Positions 1-6,213 of a stretch of 7,600 nt of DNA are shown piece by piece. Under the pieces are notes generated by a model. The model saw only the letters and a program-made list of their open reading frames with translations, was not told the DNA's origin and did no database searches. Within the stretch, counting starts at the first letter, position 1; each line of letters opens with the position of its first letter. A program made the position numbers and the translations under genes. The stretch is from JBBQFD01 sp038321575. Its GTDB lineage: Bacteria; Bacillota_I; Bacilli_A; RF39; UBA660. Location of the stretch: contig JBBQFD010000029.1 in assembly GCA_038321575.1 (NCBI GenBank), positions 1 through 7,600 on the forward strand, read 5' to 3'.

Positions 1-40
1 TATACTATATCATATATTTATAAAAAATACTTTTTTCATA

Positions 41-69
41 ATGACACAAATAAGACAAAAAGATATATT
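41..69 (+). promoter_or_regulatory. candidate upstream sigma-A-like promoter
   Basis: ATGACA at 41-46 and TATATT at 64-69 are separated by 17 bp, each one mismatch from consensus. Downstream lies a good SD (AAAGGAG, 81-87) and an ATG at 97, but that frame stops after three codons (MKY, TAA at 106-108). The promoter may be a second, distal promoter for the transporter, or the remains of a lost gene start. In DNA this AT-rich, such matches also arise by chance. Confidence 0.3.
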
Positions 70-136
70 ATATTTGCTTTAAAGGAGTAAGAATAAATGA
101 AATATTAAAATTTATCATTAAAAGTTAAAATAATAT

Positions 137-164
137 TTGAAAACTAAAAAGATGGTGTTATAAT
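137..164 (+). promoter_or_regulatory. promoter of the transporter gene
   Basis: TTGAAA at 137-142 (or TTTGAA at 136-141) lies 16-17 bp before a perfect TATAAT at 159-164. A second TATAAT follows directly at 165-170, but it has no usable -35 and would start transcription inside the SD. Initiation about 7 bp after the first -10 would give a leader of only about 11 nt that begins at the SD of the transporter. Confidence 0.55.
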
Positions 165-171
165 TATAATT

Positions 172-176
172 GGAGG
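172..176 (+). promoter_or_regulatory. ribosome binding site that sets the transporter start
   Basis: GGAGG lies 5 nt before the ATG at 182. An in-frame TTG at 170 would extend the protein by four residues, but it would place the SD inside the coding region. The ATG at 182 is therefore the start. Confidence 0.8.
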
Positions 177-181
177 AAAAA

Positions 182-1684
182 ATGAAAAAATATAATCTTT
201 TAAAGATCTTAGGAATATTTCTTTTAGGTTTAGTAGTCCTAACTTGGCTTATTCCAATATCAACTTTTGAATCTGGTGTATATACTAAAGGTGTAGTAAC
301 TGGACTTGGGTTATTTAACATATTTAAATTACCATTCCAAGTATTTACCGGTATATTTACAACAGCATATGGAGCAGCGGGCTCATATATAATTTATGGA
401 ATATATATGTTAGTCTTAGGTGGTTTGTATGGAGTTATGAAGAAAACAGGAACTTATGATAGTCTTGTTAAATTATTTACTGAAAAATTTAAAGATAAAG
501 AAACTTTGTTTATAATGTTAACTACTATATTGTTTACTTTACTTACAGCTTTATCTGGATCAGTATATGTAATATTTATACTTGTACCACTAGTAATAAA
601 TGTATTATTAGAAATGGGATTTAAAAAAATTACCGCAATAACTGCAACTGTGGGAGCTATTATTGTTGGAACATTTGGATCATTATATGGATTTGATATA
701 AGTGGATTTATTAATGTTTACTTTAAATTAGATGCACATCAATTTATTGTTATCAAAATTATTTTATTTTTATTAGCGCTTGCCTTATTATTATTGTTAG
801 TCCTAAAAGATGTTAATGGTAAATCATATAAGGAAACAATTTTATCTTCGTTTCAAAAGAAAAAAACAGTTAAAAAAAGTAATGTAAAAGCAGCGAAAAA
901 GTCAATTGCTGTAGTAACTGAAAAGAAAACAAATAAAAAGAAAAGTCATCTACCGATGTTATTGTTATTAGTGGGAACAGTAATTTTATTACTAGTTGCT
1001 ACTTATAACTGGCGTTATGGTATATCAGTTGATCTATTTGAAAAATTGTTTGATAGTATTGCAGCTTTTAAAATAGGTGGCAATACCATTATTAAAACGA
1101 TTACTGGTATGTCTAAACCGTTTGGTTGGTGGGGTATCGAAGAAGTTGTAGTCATCATGTTTGCCTTATCAGCAATTATTAGCTGGTTATATAGTCTAAA
1201 AATTAATGATGCTATTGAAGCATTCATTGATGGAGCAAAAGAAATGGTTGTTCCAGCTTTCTATATTATCCTTGCTAATATTGTTATGTATTATATGCTT
1301 AGTGGTAATGCAGGTGGAAATATGTATATTGCTATTTCTAACTACTTATTCACACTTAATAAAGGATTTAATATATTCTTTACATCACTAGCAGCTTTAT
1401 TTGGAGGAGTATTATATAATGATCTTCCCCAATTAATTGGACCAACTGCTAATGTGGTTACAACTGCTGTTACTAACACTAAAGTATATCCTGTTATTGG
1501 ATTAATCTATCAAACATTCCACGCAATGTTAATGTTATTATTACCAACTAGTTTGGTATTAATTGCAGGATTAACATATATGAAGGTTTCATATATGGAA
1601 TGGATTAAGCATATCTGGAAATTAGTATTACAATTATTTGTCTTATCAATAATTATAATCCTAATAATGTCAATGTTAGTTTAA
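182..1684 (+). CDS. DcuC/YfcC-family integral membrane transporter
   Basis: This 500-residue protein is very hydrophobic, with about 11-13 likely membrane segments. The ion-transporter-type two-half layout is visible: a first half (residues 8-208), a Lys-rich cytoplasmic loop (about 209-255), and a second half (257-500). Family resemblance rests on recalled YfcC-like patterns: an early TWLIP (21-25), GLFNIFKLP (43-51), GVMKKTG (84-90) followed by a charged loop, AIEAFIDGAKEM (344-355), and near the C-terminus LLPTSLVLIAGL (453-464) followed by a WIKHIWKL segment. DcuC/YfcC proteins are secondary carriers for C4-dicarboxylates, amino acids or peptides, often Na+- or H+-coupled. The substrate cannot be read from the sequence, and no catabolic neighbour suggests one. 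It is transcribed alone, between its own promoter and terminator. The sequence looks divergent, so a wider ion-transporter-superfamily label is the fallback. Confidence 0.7.
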   Translation: MKKYNLLKILGIFLLGLVVLTWLIPISTFESGVYTKGVVTGLGLFNIFKLPFQVFTGIFTTAYGAAGSYIIYGIYMLVLGGLYGVMKKTGTYDSLVKLFTEKFKDKETLFIMLTTILFTLLTALSGSVYVIFILVPLVINVLLEMGFKKITAITATVGAIIVGTFGSLYGFDISGFINVYFKLDAHQFIVIKIILFLLALALLLLLVLKDVNGKSYKETILSSFQKKKTVKKSNVKAAKKSIAVVTEKKTNKKKSHLPMLLLLVGTVILLLVATYNWRYGISVDLFEKLFDSIAAFKIGGNTIIKTITGMSKPFGWWGIEEVVVIMFALSAIISWLYSLKINDAIEAFIDGAKEMVVPAFYIILANIVMYYMLSGNAGGNMYIAISNYLFTLNKGFNIFFTSLAALFGGVLYNDLPQLIGPTANVVTTAVTNTKVYPVIGLIYQTFHAMLMLLLPTSLVLIAGLTYMKVSYMEWIKHIWKLVLQLFVLSIIIILIMSMLV

Positions 1685-1688
1685 AATT

Positions 1689-1713
1689 AACTGAGCTTAT
1701 GCTCAGTTTTTTT
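1689..1713 (+). terminator. rho-independent terminator of the transporter gene
   Basis: A perfect 8-bp stem AACTGAGC (1689-1696) / GCTCAGTT (1701-1708) with a TTAT loop is followed by a T run (seven T, 1707-1713, then C and four more T). It begins 4 nt after the TAA stop. Confidence 0.92.
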
Positions 1714-1719
1714 CTTTTG

Positions 1720-1728
1720 TGGTAAAAT
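1720..1728 (+). promoter_or_regulatory. candidate extended -10 promoter of the ygjP-like/M23 operon
   Basis: TGGTAAAAT at 1720-1728 fits an extended -10 element (TG-n-TAAAAT). The -35 region falls inside the preceding terminator and has no good match. Initiation near 1735 would leave a leader of about 12 nt starting at the SD AGGTGA (1737-1742). A new promoter is needed here because a strong terminator lies directly upstream. Confidence 0.45.
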
Positions 1729-1746
1729 GTAATAGTAGGTGATTAA

Positions 1747-2382
1747 ATGATATATGAATATGATGGTACTCAATATCCAATTGTTATAATAAGAAAAAAT
1801 AATAAGAATATATATATTAGAGTGAACGATGATTTAGAAATATGTGCGACAACTGGCTATTTTACAACTAAACATGCAGTATATGAATTAATAAATAATA
1901 ATAAATCAGCGATTGATAAAATGCTTAAAAAACGTGTAAACCAACAAAAACGCGAGTCTAAATTCTATTATTTGGGTCAAGTTTATGATATAATAATCGT
2001 ACCAACCATAGATGAAATTATGTTTGATAATAATAAAATATATGTTAAAAGTAATGAATATTTAAATAAATGGTTGAAAAAAGAAATAATTAAATTGTTT
2101 AATGAAAGGCTACAAATTATATATCCATCCTTTACTGAGAATATTGCTTATCCCAATTTAAAAATAAGAAAAATGAAATCTCGTTGGGGTGTATGCAATC
2201 GTAGAAATGTGAGCATTACATTAAATAGCAATTTAATTAATTATGATATTAGTAAATTAGATTATGTTATCGTTCATGAACTATCACATTTTGTTAATTT
2301 CAATCATTCTGCAACTTTTTGGTTACTAGTAAGTAAACATTGTCCTAATTATAAAATGATAAGAAAAGAATTAAAAGATTAG
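1747..2382 (+). CDS. YgjP-like metallopeptidase-fold protein (DUF45, M48-like)
   Basis: This 211-residue protein has no signal peptide or membrane segment and is predicted cytosolic. The C-terminal half carries the family signature: K-SRWGVC (144-150), a conserved LNSNLI stretch (159-164), then HELSH (177-181) with NHS and a third histidine at 187. This gives the zinc set H177, H181, H187 with E178 as the likely catalytic base, and FW follows at 191-192. The N-terminal part (1-100) is a beta-rich region typical of DUF45 proteins. Members are annotated as zinc metallopeptidases. I recall E. coli YgjP being described as a UTP pyrophosphatase, so the true reaction is open. The family often has SRWGSCS where this protein has SRWGVCN. 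The SD AGGTGA supports the ATG. It ends 10 nt before the M23 gene, so the two are probably cotranscribed. SprT is less likely, given the SRWG motif upstream of HExxH. Confidence 0.85.
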   Translation: MIYEYDGTQYPIVIIRKNNKNIYIRVNDDLEICATTGYFTTKHAVYELINNNKSAIDKMLKKRVNQQKRESKFYYLGQVYDIIIVPTIDEIMFDNNKIYVKSNEYLNKWLKKEIIKLFNERLQIIYPSFTENIAYPNLKIRKMKSRWGVCNRRNVSITLNSNLINYDISKLDYVIVHELSHFVNFNHSATFWLLVSKHCPNYKMIRKELKD

Positions 2383-2392
2383 TGGGTGAGTT

Positions 2393-3601
2393 ATGCGTAA
2401 ATTATTTAATATTATGTTGCTAATTTGTATTTTAACAGTTTTTTTAGTTGTGCCTGAAGGGGTTGGAGCTAAGACACTTAGATCACTGGAAACAGAACTT
2501 AATCAATTGGAAGCTGATTTAAATAAACAACAACAAGATAAACAACTTACACAAGCGCAAATTAATAACATATATGCAAATATTAATACTATTAATGATG
2601 ATATTGAAAGAATCCAAAATGATATAAAGAATTTAAATACCGAAATCGTAACTTTAAATGAAGACATTTCGTTAAAAGACAAAGAAATCAAAGATATTAT
2701 TAATTTTGTTCAAATATCTAATGGTGAATCAGCATATTTAGAATATGCTTTTGGAGCTAAGTCGTTTACTGACTTTATTTATCGCGTTGCTGTTTCAGAA
2801 CAGTTAACTAATTATAATGAAAATTTAATTACTAAATTTAATGCGATGATTGTTACTAATAAACAAAAAACACAAGATTTAGCAACTAGTACTAATAATT
2901 TGATCGTTAAGCAAGACTCACTTGATGTTGAGGCTAAGAAATTAGGGACCAGACTATCTAGTATTAATAACTTGAGTATTTCAACAGCCGAACAAATTAA
3001 ACTTCAAAGAGAAGCAATTGCTCTTTATAAAGAGATGGGTTGTGGAATGGATGAAGATATAAGTAACTGTGGTCGTAATAAATTACCCGCTGGTACAGCT
3101 TTCTTCCGTCCTATTGAATCAGGTCATGTAACTAGTGAGTTTGGTAATCGAGTTATTTATCTTAATGGTCAATATCTATATGGTCACACTGGGCTTGATT
3201 TGTCTGGTGGTGCTGAAGTACCAGTATATGCAGCAGGGAATGGAATGGTTATTGCTATTTCAAGAAAAAATAGTTGTGGTGGTAATATGGTTTATGTACA
3301 TCATAAGATAAATGGCCAATATTACACAACACTTTATGCTCATTTACTAACCATTAATGTTACCCCGCAACAAGCTGTTACACGTAGTACCGTAATTGGG
3401 ATTATGGGTGGCGGACCAAGTACATGGGGTTGGGAAAAATGTTCAAGCGGTACCCATTTACATTTTCAAATGGCAACCGGATTATACTTAAAAGATTATT
3501 ATAGTTTTTCAACTTTTAATAGTCGAAGCTTTAACCCCCGTAATGTAATTAATTTTCCAAGTGGTAATCGAGCCTTTACTGATCGATTAACTAAATACTA
3601 A
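2393..3601 (+). CDS. secreted coiled-coil M23 peptidoglycan endopeptidase (EnvC/LytM type)
   Basis: This 402-residue protein starts with a Sec signal peptide (MRK, hydrophobic core about 4-20, likely cleavage after GVGA at 26). Residues 28-105 are rich in Q, N, D, L and I in heptad-like order, forming a coiled coil. A helical middle (about 110-210) follows. The M23/LytM domain covers about 235-365. Zinc ligands are H265 and D269 (HTGLD) and H357 of THLH, and H317 (YAHL) and H355 fit the catalytic histidines, so the active site looks complete. The family cleaves peptide cross-links in peptidoglycan. The coiled coil resembles EnvC-like or PcsB-like proteins that are controlled by a membrane partner such as FtsEX, which is not in this window. 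Four cysteines (C217, C226, C295, C350) lie in the exported part. The ATG at 2393 follows a GGGTGAG SD, and a terminator begins at the stop codon. Confidence 0.9.
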   Translation: MRKLFNIMLLICILTVFLVVPEGVGAKTLRSLETELNQLEADLNKQQQDKQLTQAQINNIYANINTINDDIERIQNDIKNLNTEIVTLNEDISLKDKEIKDIINFVQISNGESAYLEYAFGAKSFTDFIYRVAVSEQLTNYNENLITKFNAMIVTNKQKTQDLATSTNNLIVKQDSLDVEAKKLGTRLSSINNLSISTAEQIKLQREAIALYKEMGCGMDEDISNCGRNKLPAGTAFFRPIESGHVTSEFGNRVIYLNGQYLYGHTGLDLSGGAEVPVYAAGNGMVIAISRKNSCGGNMVYVHHKINGQYYTTLYAHLLTINVTPQQAVTRSTVIGIMGGGPSTWGWEKCSSGTHLHFQMATGLYLKDYYSFSTFNSRSFNPRNVINFPSGNRAFTDRLTKY

Positions 3602-3623
3602 ACGATACTTTGTATCGTTTTTT
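3601..3623 (+). terminator. rho-independent terminator of the ygjP-like/M23 operon
   Basis: A perfect 8-bp stem AACGATAC (3601-3608) / GTATCGTT (3612-3619) with a TTT loop runs into a T tract (3618-3623). The stem begins on the last base of the TAA stop codon. Confidence 0.9.
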
Positions 3624-3627
3624 GTTG

Positions 3628-3656
3628 TTGATTTAAAATTCTAATTAAGTTATAAT
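3628..3656 (+). promoter_or_regulatory. promoter of the lipoprotein-flippase operon
   Basis: TTGATT at 3628-3633 and a perfect TATAAT at 3651-3656 are separated by exactly 17 bp, just downstream of a terminator. The predicted start near 3663 gives a leader of about 26 nt. Confidence 0.75.
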
Positions 3657-3672
3657 TAACATAGTGCAAAAG

Positions 3673-3679
3673 GGTGGTG
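3673..3679 (+). promoter_or_regulatory. ribosome binding site that sets the lipoprotein start
   Basis: GGTGGTG differs from GGAGGTG at one base and lies 9 nt before the ATG at 3689. In-frame GTG codons at 3674 and 3677 fall inside this SD. Starting there would put VGYK or similar in front of a standard MKK signal peptide, so ATG 3689 is preferred. Confidence 0.6.
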
Positions 3680-3688
3680 GGATATAAA

Positions 3689-4165
3689 ATGAAAAAGATT
3701 CTATTACTAATTTTGATCCTATTATTTGTTGGTTGCACACCAAATAAACAACAAATAAAATATGATAAATATCTTTCTGATTTAAAAGTAGTTAAAGAAG
3801 CGACAACTGGTTTTTCATATAATACTATTGTTACTTTTGATAAATTAACTGATGATGAAATCATTTATCAAGTTGTTATTGATGATGCTAAAATCAATTT
3901 AAAAGACATCGAAGTAATTGTTTATCATGACCAAATAACTAAAGATGTATTCCCTAGTTTAGGGGTGTTTGATGGTCCATATAATTTGATAATGGCTAAT
4001 GAAAAAGATACTAAAACGAATGTTAGAGGTATAAATTTAGTTGGTTATATTCCTTTTAGGAAATCGTTAGTAGATTTTAAAATGACAATAAAAGTTCTAG
4101 TTATATATAAAGAAAACAATATAGTTAAAAAAGATTACCATATTTATGATTTTAATAAAAAATAG
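3689..4165 (+). CDS. small lipoprotein of unknown function
   Basis: This 158-residue precursor has a lipoprotein signal: MKK, a hydrophobic core (4-14) and a lipobox LFVGC with the lipidated cysteine at residue 16, followed by TPNK. The mature part of about 143 residues should be anchored to the outer face of the membrane. It alternates short hydrophobic beta-like stretches (for example 57-65, 74-79 and 130-140) with charged turns, which suggests a compact beta-rich domain. I do not recognise a family and see no enzyme motif. The gene lies 12 nt before the flippase gene, and the flippase SD overlaps its stop codon, so the two are cotranscribed and perhaps translationally coupled. A role near the flippase or in the envelope is inference from position only. 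No other cysteine occurs in the mature chain. Confidence 0.85.
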   Translation: MKKILLLILILLFVGCTPNKQQIKYDKYLSDLKVVKEATTGFSYNTIVTFDKLTDDEIIYQVVIDDAKINLKDIEVIVYHDQITKDVFPSLGVFDGPYNLIMANEKDTKTNVRGINLVGYIPFRKSLVDFKMTIKVLVIYKENNIVKKDYHIYDFNKK

Positions 4166-4177
4166 AGGTTGTGAATT

Positions 4178-5818
4178 ATGAAAAAAAACAGTTTTATGGA
4201 AGGCGCAATGATTGCGACAATTGCCATAATAATATCTAAAATAATTGGATTAATATATGTTATCCCTTTTTATTCATTAATTGGATCTCAAGGGGGAGCA
4301 CTTTATGGATATGGTTATTCAATATATGCCATCTTTTTAAGTTTATCAGTAACAGGGATTCCAACTGCTATCAGTAAACTTGTTAGTGAATATAATACTT
4401 TAGGTTATTATAATACTAAAGAAAGAGTTTATAAAGTTGGGACTATGATTATTTTCAGTTTAAGTTTTGTTATGTTTTTAACAATAATGTTATTTGCTAA
4501 AGACTTAGCTTTTATGATTATTGGAAATATCAAAGGTGGTAATTCAATTGAAAGTGTTACTATGGTTATTAGAGTAGTAGCAACCGCCTTATTAATTGTA
4601 CCGTTTTTAAGTGTAACTCGTGGTTATTTACAAGGCCATAAGTTTATAACTCCCAGTAGTATTTCAATTGTTATTGAACAAATTGTCAGAGTAGTTGTTA
4701 TCCTAGGAGGAAGCTTCTTTGCTTTAAGAGTATTTCATTTATCACTTGATACTGCTATTGGTATTTCAATCTTTGGAGCAACCGTTGGGGCAATAACCGC
4801 CTATATGTATTTATTTTATAAAATCAGAAAAAATAAAGAGAAGTTAAAAACTCATGAAGCCATCACAAGAGCAGAATATGGTATCACTTTAAAGATGATT
4901 GCTAAAAAAATTATTTTTTATGCTATTCCATTTATTATTATTGATTTAGTTAAATCATCAGCTAGTTTTGTTGATACTTTAACAATGGTTAAAACGTTAT
5001 ATAGTTTAGGTTATAGTATAAAAGACACTGAAATAGCATTTGGTGTTATCACTACTTGGGCATCGAAACTTAATATGATTGTTATTGCTGTTGTACTGGG
5101 AATCGATATTAGTTTGATACCGCATCTAGCAAGTAGTCATATTAAAAATGACTTTAAAGATATTTCAAGAAAAGTTAATAAATCATTACAAGTTATCTTA
5201 TATACTGTTTTACCAATGACCATTGGTATTTATTTCTTAGCTCAACCAGTGTGGGTAATCTTCTATGGATATAATCAATTGAGTATTGATATATTCCGTG
5301 TATTTATATTTTCAGCTATTGCTTTTTCATTCTTTTATATTCTACTTGATACACTTCAAACTTTAAATGACACTAAAGCTACCTTAGGGGCCTTGTTTGG
5401 CGGCTTTTTATTCAAGGTGTTCATGAATGTACCAATCATGCAATTGTGTCACTATGTGGGCATTCCTGCGTATTATGGACCGATAATTACTAATCTAATT
5501 ATGGAGGGTATTGTTATCGGATATATTTTATATGTATTAAATAAAAAGTATCAAGTGCATTATGGCGAAACTATTAAGAACTCATTTAAAATAATTATAT
5601 GTGTTGGAGTAATGTATATGATCTTAACAATAATAAGTTTATTTATTAAAGTTGATGCTACCAACAGATTAGCAGCTTTAATAGAGACAGTCTTCTATTC
5701 AGGGGTAGGGTTAGTTGTATATGCTTACATATCCTATTGTAGTGGACTAATGATCAAGATATTTGGTCAGAATTTTCTAGATAAAATATTAATAAGATTA
5801 CATTTAAAGAAAGCATAA
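4178..5818 (+). CDS. MurJ/YtgP-like lipid II flippase (SpoVB/MOP superfamily)
   Basis: This 546-residue protein has about 14 predicted membrane segments, close to the size of B. subtilis YtgP (MurJ). Recognisable family stretches are KIIGLIYVIPF (21-31), the G-Y-Y-IY region (43-50), GIPTAISKLVSEY (60-72), TRGYLQGHKFITPSS (147-161) and EQIVRVVVILGG (167-178). Proteins of this group move lipid-linked peptidoglycan precursors (lipid II) across the cytoplasmic membrane. SpoVB does so during sporulation and YtgP during growth. Sequence alone does not cleanly separate YtgP from SpoVB or from Wzx-type exporters, but the length and the absence of a polysaccharide locus favour YtgP. The SD GAGGT at 4165-4169 overlaps the upstream stop. 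A terminator is built into the last codons. Confidence 0.87.
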   Translation: MKKNSFMEGAMIATIAIIISKIIGLIYVIPFYSLIGSQGGALYGYGYSIYAIFLSLSVTGIPTAISKLVSEYNTLGYYNTKERVYKVGTMIIFSLSFVMFLTIMLFAKDLAFMIIGNIKGGNSIESVTMVIRVVATALLIVPFLSVTRGYLQGHKFITPSSISIVIEQIVRVVVILGGSFFALRVFHLSLDTAIGISIFGATVGAITAYMYLFYKIRKNKEKLKTHEAITRAEYGITLKMIAKKIIFYAIPFIIIDLVKSSASFVDTLTMVKTLYSLGYSIKDTEIAFGVITTWASKLNMIVIAVVLGIDISLIPHLASSHIKNDFKDISRKVNKSLQVILYTVLPMTIGIYFLAQPVWVIFYGYNQLSIDIFRVFIFSAIAFSFFYILLDTLQTLNDTKATLGALFGGFLFKVFMNVPIMQLCHYVGIPAYYGPIITNLIMEGIVIGYILYVLNKKYQVHYGETIKNSFKIIICVGVMYMILTIISLFIKVDATNRLAALIETVFYSGVGLVVYAYISYCSGLMIKIFGQNFLDKILIRLHLKKA

Positions 5819-5829
5819 GCTTTCTTTTT
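5806..5829 (+). terminator. rho-independent terminator overlapping the flippase 3' end
   Basis: A perfect 9-bp stem AAAGAAAGC (5806-5814) / GCTTTCTTT (5819-5827) has a 4-nt loop ATAA that contains the TAA stop (5816-5818). The T run ends at 5829. The left arm encodes the last Lys-Lys-Ala codons. Confidence 0.85.
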
Positions 5830-5870
5830 ACTACTAATTTATTATTAGTACTTGACAATACATAGTAGTA
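5829..5870 (+). promoter_or_regulatory. candidate PadR operator: TAGTA/TACTA repeat array
   Basis: A perfect 8-bp inverted repeat TACTACTA (5829-5836) / TAGTAGTA (5863-5870) flanks the -35 box. Inside it lies TACTAAT (5832-5838) / ATTAGTA (5844-5850), another perfect inverted repeat with a 5-nt spacer. Counting both strands, TAGTA occurs five times in 42 bp. PadR proteins are dimers that usually bind inverted repeats over their own promoter, so this is a plausible autoregulatory operator. The link to this PadR is inferred from position. Confidence 0.55.
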
Positions 5871-5880
5871 GATATATAAT
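5852..5880 (+). promoter_or_regulatory. full-consensus sigma-A promoter of the padR-HAAS operon
   Basis: TTGACA at 5852-5857 and TATAAT at 5875-5880 are both perfect, with an exact 17-bp spacer. The spacer contains one arm of the TAGTA array. A promoter this strong in front of a regulator suggests it is normally repressed. Initiation near 5887 leaves a leader of about 11 nt that starts at the SD. Confidence 0.88.
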
Positions 5881-5897
5881 TTATTTAGAGGTGATGT

Positions 5898-6212
5898 ATG
5901 AACACACAATTTAAGAAGGGGGTTCTAGAATTAATTGTTCTATTATCTGTTAATCTCAAAGATATGTATGGATATGAACTAATTAATGAAGTATCAAAAG
6001 TAGTTGATGTTAATGATGGCACTATATATCCATTATTAAAGAGACTTACTAATGAAAAATATTTTGATACATACCTAGTCGAATCAAAAGAAGGACCATC
6101 TCGTAAATACTATCACTTAAATCAACTTGGTAAAAATAGGATGACCGAATTGTTAGTTATATGGAATAGTTTCTCAGAAGCAGTTAATAATTTTGTAAAG
6201 GAGAGTGCGTAA
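5898..6212 (+). CDS. PadR-family transcriptional regulator
   Basis: This 104-residue DNA-binding protein has a winged helix over nearly its whole length. It shows the PadR pattern GVLELIVLLSV (8-18), YGYELI (24-29), the recognition-helix signature GTIYPLLKRL (41-50), and the wing EGPSRKYYHLNQLGK (65-79). A short C-terminal helix (about 82-102) should serve for dimerisation. It lacks the long C-terminal domain of phenolic-acid PadRs, so it belongs with the short PadRs that commonly precede DUF1700 genes. The SD AGGTGAT at 5889-5895 supports the ATG at 5898. The next gene starts 1 nt after the stop, so the two form one operon. It probably represses that operon through the repeats at 5829-5870. 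The ligand or signal is unknown. Confidence 0.93.
   Translation: MNTQFKKGVLELIVLLSVNLKDMYGYELINEVSKVVDVNDGTIYPLLKRLTNEKYFDTYLVESKEGPSRKYYHLNQLGKNRMTELLVIWNSFSEAVNNFVKESA
6198..6203 (+). promoter_or_regulatory. ribosome binding site that sets the HAAS gene start
   Basis: AAGGAG inside the end of padR lies 10 nt before the ATG at 6214. An in-frame GTG at 6205 is only 1 nt from it and cannot use it. The protein therefore starts MNKKEFL. Confidence 0.75.
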
Positions 6213-6213
6213 A

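Noticed and set aside
20..36. A-run/T-run inverted repeat (AAAAAA-TAC-TTTTTT)
   Set aside because: It is a pure A/T dyad without a G:C stem, expected by chance in DNA of this composition. It is too weak to call a terminator of an upstream gene.
118..321. Minus-strand open frame of 67 codons
   Set aside because: It lies antisense to the transporter start and its promoter, has low-complexity composition and matches no family I recognise. It is a shadow frame.
1015..1227. Minus-strand open frame of 70 codons inside the transporter
   Set aside because: It is fully antisense to a well-supported membrane protein and has no SD or family pattern of its own.
1206..1391. Plus-strand open frame of 61 codons in another frame of the transporter
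   Set aside because: It is out of frame with, and wholly inside, a coding region whose protein matches a family along its full length.
2503..2691. Minus-strand open frame opposite the M23 coiled coil
   Set aside because: Its Ser/Phe/Ile-rich content is the expected antisense of the Asn/Lys/Asp-rich coiled coil.
3598..3864. Minus-strand open frame of 88 codons across the terminator and lipoprotein start
   Set aside because: It would run antisense through a terminator, a consensus promoter and a clear lipoprotein signal peptide, and it shows no recognisable domain.
5832..5850. Hairpin TACTAAT/ATTAGTA as a second terminator
   Set aside because: No T run follows; the next bases are CTTGACA, the -35 box. 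An operator role fits better.
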